Positions 24,190-30,976 of a stretch of 43,179 nt of DNA are shown piece by piece. Below the pieces are notes generated by a model. That model saw nothing but the letters and a program-made list of their open reading frames with translations, made no database searches and was not told the DNA's origin. Origin of the DNA: a virus; IMG/VR virus record IMGVR_UViG_3300044630_006976, positions 1-43,179 of that record. The stretch is one strand, 5' to 3'. The first letter of the stretch is position 1, and every line of letters starts with the position of its first letter. A program made the translations under genes and the position numbers.

Positions 24190-26013
24190 ATGAGTCGTAT
24201 TTCGCTTACTGAAACATTTGAGTTTCACCCGGTTGGGAAGCCAAGGCTACAGGAGTCTGTGGACGGCTCCGGACGTACCCGCACCCTCCAAAGCGGAATC
24301 TTCCAGAACTTCTTGAAGCAGAACGCCAACAAGCGCACCTATCCCAAGGGAATCTGGGAAGGCCTGTTCAAGGACGGCAGCGACTTCATGAACCGGATTA
24401 AGAACCGGGCGATGATCGGTCTTCTGGAGCATCCGGAAGACGGCGTAACGCGATTGGATCGCATTCCGAGTCACCTCATTGTCGAGGTTCATTTTGCAAC
24501 CCCGCAGGAGATCAATGAGACTCGCAACGACAAGCACCCGATTGAGGAGGGTGACATTGTTGGCACGCTCGAGGTTCTCGGCACGTCTACTGGCAAGGAA
24601 CTACTGGCGCTGATTGAGGCTGGTGTGCTTTTCGGTGTTTCCAGCCGTGGCGGTGGATCGCTCCGCGAGGATGGCGATGGTTACATCGTCGAAAACGATT
24701 TTGAATGCGAGACCTGGGACGTTGTGGCGGTTCCGTCCGTTCAACGGGCCACGCCGCACGTGACGACCCGCACCACCGAGGCTGCACCCGCACCTGCGAA
24801 GCCGGTTGTGGTGGAGGCCGCGCCTGCGTCGGTGGCAGAATCTGTTGTGGTGCAAAGTGATCTTGATGGCAGCATTGCAGGCACCTTCAACGACGAAGGT
24901 GAGGCTCGCGCATGGCTGGACGCGCATCACAGGTCCGGCAAGGACTGCCACGGCGTGCTTAAAATCCGGAACGCCGCTGCCCGCAAGTCCTTTGAATCCG
25001 GCACAATACCGGCTCCTGTCGCAACACCAGTTTCCACCTCTCCAACTCCCAAACTCACTGAATCCACAAAACCATCCATGAAGACCATCCGCGATCTCCA
25101 AATCGAACTCACGCAACTCCGGGCCACTCCCCTCAAGGGGCTGAAGCCCACTGACCGCGCCAACATCATCGAGGCCGTCCTCCAGATGCAGGTGAACCTC
25201 GGCAAAATCCTCGTTGAGGACGCCTCACAGAAGCCCCTGGCGGACCGCCTCGGCAAGCACCTCAATGAATTCATGGACGACCTCGACGAGCCCGAAACGG
25301 TCGACGCGACTCCGGCAGCTCCTGCGGCTGGTGAAGGTGATGAAGAGGGTGGCGAAGGAAATGAGACGATTCAGGCGGCTGCCGACAAGCTCCGCGAACT
25401 CGCTCCGGAAGATGAGGCAGTCACCGAGCTGGCCGACGAGCTCGAAGCCCTCTCCGACGAGTGCGCCCCGATGGATGATGATTCCGCCCCGGTCGAAGGT
25501 GAATCGGTCTCCGAGACCATCAAGCGCCTTCGCAAGAAGCTCGCCACTGAGTCCGCGAAGCGTACCCGCGTCGAGTCCACTCTCAGCAAGCTCAGCAAGG
25601 CCTCCGCGAAGCTCGTCGAGCGCCACAATGCGGTGCTCGCCCGCGTCAAGACCCTCGGGGAATCGGGTGGCAAGGACGGCGAGGCCATGAAGGCAGCTCG
25701 CGAACTCGCCACGCGTTACAACCGCGACATGATCGAATTCGCCAGCCTGCAGCTGCAGCGCACTCGCCCGGCACTGGCCGAAGCCAACGCCCCGGCCCTC
25801 AATGCATGCAAGACGTGGAATGCGTACAGCGCGCTGGTCGAGCGCCTCATCAAGGCAGCGCCCAAGAAGGTTCGCAAACCTTTCACTGAGGCGGCTCCGG
25901 CTCCCGGCACCAAGCCGAAGTCTGGCGCGGCTGTCAGGCCCGCGCTGACCGAAGCCGTGGTCAACCATCCGTCACTTCGCATGGCTACCCGCCACCGCCC
26001 GGTCGCGGCCTAA
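24190..26013 (+). CDS. Prohead protease (T4 gp21-like) fused to scaffold region
   Basis: A 607-aa protein. Residues about 1-210 match the phage prohead serine protease family: RTYPKGIWEG, GLLEHPEDG with the likely catalytic His, FGVSSRGGGS with the likely catalytic Ser, and CETWDVVAVPS. It matures the head by cutting capsid and core proteins. The rest is acidic, Ala/Glu-rich and partly coiled coil, as in scaffold proteins (T4 gp22). It carries many candidate self-cleavage sites: SLTE/T at residue 8, RLQE/S, LTE/S, LAE/A, FTE/A and LTE/A. An in-frame ATG at 25078 (residue 297, MKTIRDLQIELTQL) follows an A/C-rich stretch like the leaders of other genes, so a separate scaffold may be made. The capsid gene follows. 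Confidence 0.9.
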   Translation: MSRISLTETFEFHPVGKPRLQESVDGSGRTRTLQSGIFQNFLKQNANKRTYPKGIWEGLFKDGSDFMNRIKNRAMIGLLEHPEDGVTRLDRIPSHLIVEVHFATPQEINETRNDKHPIEEGDIVGTLEVLGTSTGKELLALIEAGVLFGVSSRGGGSLREDGDGYIVENDFECETWDVVAVPSVQRATPHVTTRTTEAAPAPAKPVVVEAAPASVAESVVVQSDLDGSIAGTFNDEGEARAWLDAHHRSGKDCHGVLKIRNAAARKSFESGTIPAPVATPVSTSPTPKLTESTKPSMKTIRDLQIELTQLRATPLKGLKPTDRANIIEAVLQMQVNLGKILVEDASQKPLADRLGKHLNEFMDDLDEPETVDATPAAPAAGEGDEEGGEGNETIQAAADKLRELAPEDEAVTELADELEALSDECAPMDDDSAPVEGESVSETIKRLRKKLATESAKRTRVESTLSKLSKASAKLVERHNAVLARVKTLGESGGKDGEAMKAARELATRYNRDMIEFASLQLQRTRPALAEANAPALNACKTWNAYSALVERLIKAAPKKVRKPFTEAAPAPGTKPKSGAAVRPALTEAVVNHPSLRMATRHRPVAA

Positions 26014-26071
26014 TTCACGAATCAGTCACACGAATCACCACAGAAACAACTCACTCACACAAACAACCACG

Positions 26072-27517
26072 ATGAAAATCAACTCGCAACAGCTCGCCGA
26101 GACCTACATCCGGGGCCACCGCCTCGCTGAAGCAGGAATGGGCATCACCTCCAAACAATCTCTTACCGAAGCCAAGGGCTGGAAAGAGATGGTGGAGTCA
26201 ATCCGGGACCCGCAGAAGCGCGCCTTCACCGCCATCATGCTCGAAAACTACCGGAAGTACCGTTCCGGCCTCGATGAGGCAACCTCGACGCTCCAGATCG
26301 GCAACTACGACAAGTGGGCGTTCCCGATGATTTCCATCGTGTCGGAGAACCTCATCGCCCAGGACCTCGTCTCGGTGCAGCCGCTCGAAGGCCCCAACGG
26401 CACGGTGTTCTTCATGAACTTCAACGCCGGTCAGACCAAGGGCAACGTTGCCCGTGGCTCGAAGATCTGGGATGCGCGCACCGGCCACGCCGACCGTTAC
26501 CTCGACTCCTCGGATCGCGTCGAGTCTGAGACCATCGCGATGACGAACGGTGAAATTGCGAACGGCACCTCCCTCACCTACGGCCCGGTTCAGCCCGGTA
26601 CGGTGACGGTGACCCCGGCAAGCACCGGACCGCTCAAGGATGACGGCGCAGGCGCAATCGTGAACTCCGCTGGTACGCAGGTCGGTACCATCGATTACTC
26701 CACCGGCGCATTCAGCTCGTTCCAGACCACCGCCGCAATCAGCGGCACGGTGGCGAGCGATGACTCGGCGACCGTCAGCTACAACTACAACTCGGAAATG
26801 AACCCCGAGGCGCAGCAGATCGACATCGAAATCCAGTCGAGCCCGATCTACGCCGAGGAGCGCAAGCTCCGGGCGCGCTGGTCCACGGAGGCGGCAAACG
26901 CCCTCCAGGCCCTGCACGAGATCAACGCTGAAGACATGGTGTCCACCGCGATCACCAACCACCTCCAGTGGGAAATCGACCGCGAGATCATCGAAGACCT
27001 CCGCCGGTCCGCTGGTGCAGGCCTCGTCCGCTGGTCCGCTGCCATCCCGGCGGCGTCGTACATCAGCTACACCGAGCACAAGCTGAGCTTCGTGGACGCG
27101 CTGGTCTATGGCAGCAACTACATCTACCGTGCGACCAACCGCGTCAAGGCGAACTGGTTCCTCGGCGGCATCCAGGCGACGAACGTCCTCGAGACGCTTC
27201 CGAGCTTCGAGCCCGCCGCAGCTGGTGAGACCGAGACCGAAGGCGTCTCGCACCTCGGCAGCATCGGTCGCATGAAGTGCTACGCCGACCCGCATTACCG
27301 TACCGATGAAGGCCTCATGGGCTACAAGGGCCGGGACTTCGTCCGCGCAGGCTACATCTTCGCACCGTGGATTCTGCTCTACAGCACCATGCTGATCACC
27401 CTCGACGACTTCGTCAGCCGTAAAGGCTTCGCGTCCCAGTACGGGAAGAAAATGATTAACAACAAGTTCTACAGCAAGCTGAAGCTCAGTGGCTTCTCGA
27501 GCAGCTTCGGCGGCTAG
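26072..27517 (+). CDS. Major capsid protein (T4 gp23-like)
   Basis: A 481-aa HK97-fold capsid subunit. Sequence such as AFTAIMLENYRKYRSGLDEA, QIGNYDKWAFPMISIVSENL, GTVFFMNFNAGQTKGNVARG and ERKLRARWSTEAANALQALH is typical of the gp23 family. The N-terminal arm has two protease-type sites, HRLAE20/A and SLTE33/A, comparable to the cut that removes the gp23 propeptide in T4. The leader (cactcacacaaacaaccacg) is A/C-rich and lacks a Shine-Dalgarno. Codons end mostly in C or G, which fits very high expression. A terminator follows at 27546. Confidence 0.96.
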   Translation: MKINSQQLAETYIRGHRLAEAGMGITSKQSLTEAKGWKEMVESIRDPQKRAFTAIMLENYRKYRSGLDEATSTLQIGNYDKWAFPMISIVSENLIAQDLVSVQPLEGPNGTVFFMNFNAGQTKGNVARGSKIWDARTGHADRYLDSSDRVESETIAMTNGEIANGTSLTYGPVQPGTVTVTPASTGPLKDDGAGAIVNSAGTQVGTIDYSTGAFSSFQTTAAISGTVASDDSATVSYNYNSEMNPEAQQIDIEIQSSPIYAEERKLRARWSTEAANALQALHEINAEDMVSTAITNHLQWEIDREIIEDLRRSAGAGLVRWSAAIPAASYISYTEHKLSFVDALVYGSNYIYRATNRVKANWFLGGIQATNVLETLPSFEPAAAGETETEGVSHLGSIGRMKCYADPHYRTDEGLMGYKGRDFVRAGYIFAPWILLYSTMLITLDDFVSRKGFASQYGKKMINNKFYSKLKLSGFSSSFGG

Positions 27518-27545
27518 GACTGAAGGATTCTGACATCCACAACAA

Positions 27546-27590
27546 CGATGGCGTTCCGGGCGACTGGGACGCCATCGCTTTATTTGCGCG
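27546..27590 (+). terminator. Rho-independent terminator after the capsid gene
   Basis: A 12-bp stem with one G-U pair (CGATGGCGTTCC at 27546-27557 and GGGACGCCATCG at 27666 minus 100, that is 27566-27577), an 8-nt loop, and a T-rich tail (ctttatttg). It ends the capsid transcript and contains an ATG at 27548 that is therefore unlikely to start the HNH gene. Confidence 0.8.
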
Positions 27591-27619
27591 CATTCTTGGT
27601 TTGCAACCTACGTATTTCT

Positions 27620-28408
27620 ATGCCGCATAAAGACAAAGCCGCCAAGCTTCAGTATCTTAAGGACTACCGTGTACGGCAGAAAGCTCTGGGAATACCGACC
27701 GGCGGGCGCAGTGGGAAGAAGTATGTACCGAAGCCGGGGCATCGCAAGCCCATCGCGCAGCGCTATCTGAAGAAACTATGGGCTGATCCAGAACGCCGAG
27801 AGGACTTTAAGGCCATGCAGCGTCGCAACTATAAGAAGCATAAGGTTAAGCGCTCCGCTACTAAGAAGGCCAAGCGCCAAGCCCTAAAGCTTCTGGTGAT
27901 GACCCAATACGGCGGCAAGTGCGCCCACTGCCCTGAGACGGAACTAGAATTCCTGACGCTGGACCATGTAGCCGAGGACGGTGCGGACCACCGGGCCGAG
28001 CTGGGTTCGAAGTGCATCTACCGACACGCGCGGGATGCCGGATTCCCGCCACGCTTCCAGTGCCTGTGCTTCAACTGCAACTTCAAGAAGTCATGTGTCG
28101 CCACCGGCACATCCGTCTCGGCCCGGAGTTTTGCCAACCTGCGCCTAACCGTGCTCTCGGCCTATGGAAGCGCGTGTAAATGCTGCGGCGAGGACGAGGA
28201 GGCAATGTTGGCCTTGGACCATGCGGACGGCGGTGGACGGGAACATCGGGGTGGTAGCTTTCGTGGTGCCGCGTATCGCGACGCCCGTGATCGTGGTTAT
28301 CCGCCGGATTACCAGATCCTCTGTCACAACTGCAATGCTTCCAAGGCCTTCGGCGGCACCTGCGTCCATCAGCGGGGGTTGGCAGGTAAGATTACTCTTC
28401 GCGGGTGA
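27620..28408 (+). CDS. HNH endonuclease-like protein with two HNH-type modules
   Basis: A 262-aa basic protein, start MPHKDKAAKLQYLKDYRVRQ. The N-terminal 100 residues are rich in Lys/Arg. Two similar Cys/His modules follow. The first is CAHCPETELEFLTLDHV with CFNCNFKK. The second is CKCCGEDEEAMLALDHADGGG with CHNCNASK. Each contains the D-H of an HNH motif between two zinc-type Cys pairs, so the gene arose by internal duplication. I chose the ATG at 27620 because the upstream ATG at 27548 lies in the terminator. It probably is a homing endonuclease; its location beside the capsid gene is a usual target. Confidence 0.8.
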   Translation: MPHKDKAAKLQYLKDYRVRQKALGIPTGGRSGKKYVPKPGHRKPIAQRYLKKLWADPERREDFKAMQRRNYKKHKVKRSATKKAKRQALKLLVMTQYGGKCAHCPETELEFLTLDHVAEDGADHRAELGSKCIYRHARDAGFPPRFQCLCFNCNFKKSCVATGTSVSARSFANLRLTVLSAYGSACKCCGEDEEAMLALDHADGGGREHRGGSFRGAAYRDARDRGYPPDYQILCHNCNASKAFGGTCVHQRGLAGKITLRG

Positions 28409-28592
28409 ACCCGTTCTGCCCGCTGGCGCTGGCTTTGGCGCAGATCACGGTCGGATCATTCACCCTCTTTGGGCCATGCTTCTCAACGCACCGGACGCAA
28501 TACAGCGTGTCAGGCAGCACTTCGGTGCGCTCCGCCGGAATTTCAGAGGAGCAGATGATGCAAAGGCGTCCGAGCTTGGTGGTAAGTGTCAT
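28392..28592 (-). CDS. Small zinc-finger protein, leaderless
   Basis: A 66-aa protein starting MTLTTKLGRLCIICSSEIP. C-I-I-C and C-V-R-C (YCVRCVEKHGP) form a four-Cys zinc finger like that of DksA/TraR proteins, which bind RNA polymerase; the coiled-coil arm of DksA is absent, so the family assignment is loose. The ATG is seven bases after the -10 box. The gene overlaps the convergent HNH gene by 17 bp at the 3' end. Confidence 0.75.
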   Translation of the reverse strand: MTLTTKLGRLCIICSSEIPAERTEVLPDTLYCVRCVEKHGPKRVNDPTVICAKASASGQNGFTREE

Positions 28593-28598
28593 GAGTGG

Positions 28599-28627
28599 AG
28601 CTTAGCAGACCGTCGTGCGCCTGTCAA
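28599..28627 (-). promoter_or_regulatory. Sigma70-like promoter, leaderless type, inside a gene end
   Basis: Minus strand TTGACA (28627-28622), a 17-bp spacer ending CTGC, then TAAGCT (28604-28599), six bases, then ATG at 28592. The whole promoter lies in the last codons of the upstream gene, whose TAA stop is the first three bases of the -10 box. Confidence 0.9.
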
Positions 28628-29054
28628 GTAATCCTGCCTCCAGCTCCTCGATGCTGATGCGGGTCCACCCACCCAGAATTCCCCAGACACCAGACCGTTG
28701 TATCGTGCGGAGCAGAAATTCCGTGGTGAACGCGGCTCCGAAGTAGCAGTCTACGTCCTTGCCATTGCGGAGTGTAGGGTCGATGATCCGGCCTGTGGCG
28801 TCGATGCACCATGCGTGTTCAATCGGAATGGAACCCATCAGGCGAACGTACCCCTCCACGTAAGTCATCTCCGGATTGGCAATGGCCAAATTCCCGGCGT
28901 TCATGAAACACAGCTTGGGCGTGCCGCGTGGGCCGGAGTAGGTGTGTCGACCGGTTCGGAAGCCCCGTCCTCGGCGCAGAAGAAACCGAGCGCGGTCAGC
29001 CATCGGCCCGGACATCTTAGACATGGTCCCGAGGTACTGGCGGGGCGTGGTCAT
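28602..29054 (-). CDS. Putative papain/transglutaminase-like fold protein
   Basis: A 150-aa protein with a possible Cys-His-Asp triad: KLCFMNAGN (C49), IEHAWCID (H80) and GRIIDPT (D92). C-x-N-A, HAW and D-P-T spacing is seen in phage proteins with a transglutaminase-like or cysteine peptidase fold. The substrate is unknown. The ATG at 29054 overlaps the stop of a 20-aa ORF (ATGA), while the in-frame ORF further upstream has atypical composition. The C-terminal codons double as a promoter for the next gene. Confidence 0.65.
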   Translation of the reverse strand: MTTPRQYLGTMSKMSGPMADRARFLLRRGRGFRTGRHTYSGPRGTPKLCFMNAGNLAIANPEMTYVEGYVRLMGSIPIEHAWCIDATGRIIDPTLRNGKDVDCYFGAAFTTEFLLRTIQRSGVWGILGGWTRISIEELEAGLLDRRTTVC

Positions 29055-29113
29055 GGGCGTGGTCTTTGTATCACGTATTTCGTGCCTTCCACGGTTAGTG
29101 CTCGTTGGCTCAT
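29051..29113 (-). CDS. 20-aa coupled ORF
   Basis: MSQRALTVEGTKYVIQRPRP. Its ATG overlaps the SEC-C gene stop and its stop overlaps the next gene start, both as ATGA. The double overlap argues that it is translated. No function can be assigned. Confidence 0.5.
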   Translation of the reverse strand: MSQRALTVEGTKYVIQRPRP

Positions 29114-29445
29114 GAGGTGCTCGTGGATCGCAGGCAACAAACTTTGAATTTCCTGCCACTTCGGCATGGACATGGGTCGTTGCGCTCCACAACCTTGGGC
29201 CACGGGTAAACCGAGCGAACTGGGGTTTGGCGGTTGTAAATGAACTGCAGTACGGCAGCCGCCTCCGGCTCCAGCGCTTCAAACGGTGGTGGAGTCTCCG
29301 GATTCACTTGACCTCCCCGGTAGGCGACTCGTCTATCCTGCGCCACGGCGGCCATCTTCGTTTCGCCGTCAGCCTTCGAGCGCAGTGCTTCAAGTGTGGC
29401 GTTGTCGTCTTGCATCTCTTCGCCGCCGTCGTATTTTACGTGCAT
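29110..29445 (-). CDS. SEC-C motif protein
   Basis: A 111-aa protein, start MHVKYDGGEEMQDD. The C-terminus has NDPCPCRSGRKFKVCC, a SEC-C zinc motif like that at the end of SecA and in many small proteins, where it binds zinc and a partner protein or nucleic acid. The N-terminal 80 residues show no known domain. The ATG at 29445 is preferred over an upstream TTG; an ATG at 29415 is possible. Same operon as the HIRAN gene. Confidence 0.8.
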   Translation of the reverse strand: MHVKYDGGEEMQDDNATLEALRSKADGETKMAAVAQDRRVAYRGGQVNPETPPPFEALEPEAAAVLQFIYNRQTPVRSVYPWPKVVERNDPCPCRSGRKFKVCCLRSTSTS

Positions 29446-29500
29446 TGGTTTACGCGGCAAGTCGATCCAAACGCGCTGTCACCGTCTCGGTCTGTATTGT

Positions 29501-29938
29501 TCACAGGTCAAAAAGGTACACGCTGGTCGGGTCAGACGTGCTGGCGAACACCGGACCGCCCTCTCGATTAATGTGCAGCCACCGCTGGTGCAACGTGGGC
29601 GTCTGCACCTTGCGAATGTGACCAATCATGACGTCGCCGTAGAATGCGGCGATAGCATTCGAGTCAAACGGGTTGAGTGGCTCCGGTCGCAACGTGATCG
29701 GTCCGGCCAGCTCAGACGGTGGCATCGGCTTAAGGAATCGCTGGCCGACGATGCTGAGACGCTCCATGCGCCCAAGCACCCCTACCCAGTTCGGGTCGCT
29801 GTACGATGTCATCTTCAGGTACTCATCCCATCGCTGGGTGAGCATACGTGCCTCCGGGCCGGGCGGTACCCACAGCGCTGTTAGCTCTCCGTGCAGCCCG
29901 GCAGGTGTTTCCGGGTTTGGGTGTTGATCAGTTTCCAT
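29501..29938 (-). CDS. HIRAN domain protein
   Basis: A 145-aa protein. Residues about 62-140 match a HIRAN domain: GQRFLKP, LRPEPLNPFDSNAIAAFY, VMIGHIRK. HIRAN domains bind single-stranded DNA ends or stalled fork structures (as in HLTF) and occur alone in phages and bacteria. The N-terminal 60 residues are unassigned. It lies 9 bp after the SbcD-like gene, which supports a role in DNA repair or recombination. Confidence 0.85.
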   Translation of the reverse strand: METDQHPNPETPAGLHGELTALWVPPGPEARMLTQRWDEYLKMTSYSDPNWVGVLGRMERLSIVGQRFLKPMPPSELAGPITLRPEPLNPFDSNAIAAFYGDVMIGHIRKVQTPTLHQRWLHINREGGPVFASTSDPTSVYLFDL

Positions 29939-29947
29939 ATTGAGTCA

Positions 29948-30976
29948 TCATAGTTGTTCCACGCGACGCATTGCTTCTTCCACCAACCACTCCTCGTCCG
30001 GGTGGACCTCATCTGCCCATCGCTGAATGGCATCCGTCACGTCAAAGGTGGCACCCGTCATCGGCACGGGTGGGGCGTCTACGGCCTCCGGCACACCAAC
30101 CACGCCCGGTGGCAGATCAACCTGCACTCCAGCGGGGATCAAAACCTCGTAATAGTGTCGCGTCGGTTCCGAAAGCGCCTGCCAGTCTGCCAGCTTAATG
30201 CGGCGGAACTCCGGCATACCAGTAACCGGCACGCTATGGAGTTCGCCACCTTCAAGCATGAGGAACCGCTTCTGGTCGCCCGACTCGCCCCAGTTAAGCT
30301 GATAAGGTGAACTTATATAAGAGACGTGCGGGTACCCCGGAACCACCTGTGGCCTATGATAATGGCCCAGCAGCACGTAGTTGAAGCGCTCCAGTCCAAT
30401 CGGAGCAGCAGACGATCCGTCCGTCACGCCGCCATTCATGCGTGCTCCGCGCAGCCCTTGATGAAGCAGCAGAATTGATATTGTATCGTCATCCGGGGCG
30501 GGTGACTTCAGGCTGCGCGCCCACTGCAGTGGTACATTGGAGTCTGCGTCGAACGGGTGAGCGTGAATATGCAGGTTGCCAGCTTTCCAGAGTATAGGAC
30601 CGTCGTCGCAAACGTGCACATTCGGCCATTGCTTGAATGCACGCAGCGAATGAATGCTCCCATTGCGCAGATACTGGTCGTGGTTCCCAACGAGCAACAA
30701 CACTGAAGAGCATCGTTCCACCGCGTACTCCATTGCTTCCGTGGCCGCGTCTGTCACGCTATTCTGCAACGCTCGCCGATCATGAAATAAATCACCCCCA
30801 AACACGAGCATTCCGCCATCGGCCAGGTCCACCGCCTGCTTCCAGCACTGCACACCAATATCTAACCGGGAGTTACGACCGTTGGGCAGGACTCGAGCAT
30901 AGTCTTGATGCTCGTGCAGGTGCAGGTCGGCACAAAAAACCGCTCGCTCAACCGGCTTTAAGTCATGCGTGATCAT
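29948..30976 (-). CDS. sbcD: SbcD/Mre11-like nuclease (T4 gp47-like)
   Basis: A 342-aa metallophosphoesterase. Motifs in order: FCADLHLHEH, GGDLFHDRR, VGNHDQYL, LLLHQG and LLGHYHRPQ, the two-metal site of the SbcD/Mre11/gp47 family. With an SbcC/gp46 ATPase it would process DNA ends for recombination-dependent replication; the partner is not in this window. The ATG overlaps the stop of the PurZ-like gene (ATGA). The C-terminal 110 residues (capping region) are Pro/Val-rich. Confidence 0.9.
   Translation of the reverse strand: MITHDLKPVERAVFCADLHLHEHQDYARVLPNGRNSRLDIGVQCWKQAVDLADGGMLVFGGDLFHDRRALQNSVTDAATEAMEYAVERCSSVLLLVGNHDQYLRNGSIHSLRAFKQWPNVHVCDDGPILWKAGNLHIHAHPFDADSNVPLQWARSLKSPAPDDDTISILLLHQGLRGARMNGGVTDGSSAAPIGLERFNYVLLGHYHRPQVVPGYPHVSYISSPYQLNWGESGDQKRFLMLEGGELHSVPVTGMPEFRRIKLADWQALSEPTRHYYEVLIPAGVQVDLPPGVVGVPEAVDAPPVPMTGATFDVTDAIQRWADEVHPDEEWLVEEAMRRVEQL

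Noticed and set aside
26198-27295. A 365-codon minus-strand frame opposite the capsid gene
   Set aside because: It mirrors the strong C/G third-position bias of the capsid gene. Its composition (Asp/Val/Arg/Gly-rich) is an artefact of antisense reading and it has no start signals.
27548-27619. Upstream ATG for the second HNH gene
   Set aside because: The ATG lies in the stem of the terminator following the capsid gene. The ATG at 27620 begins the clear basic domain.
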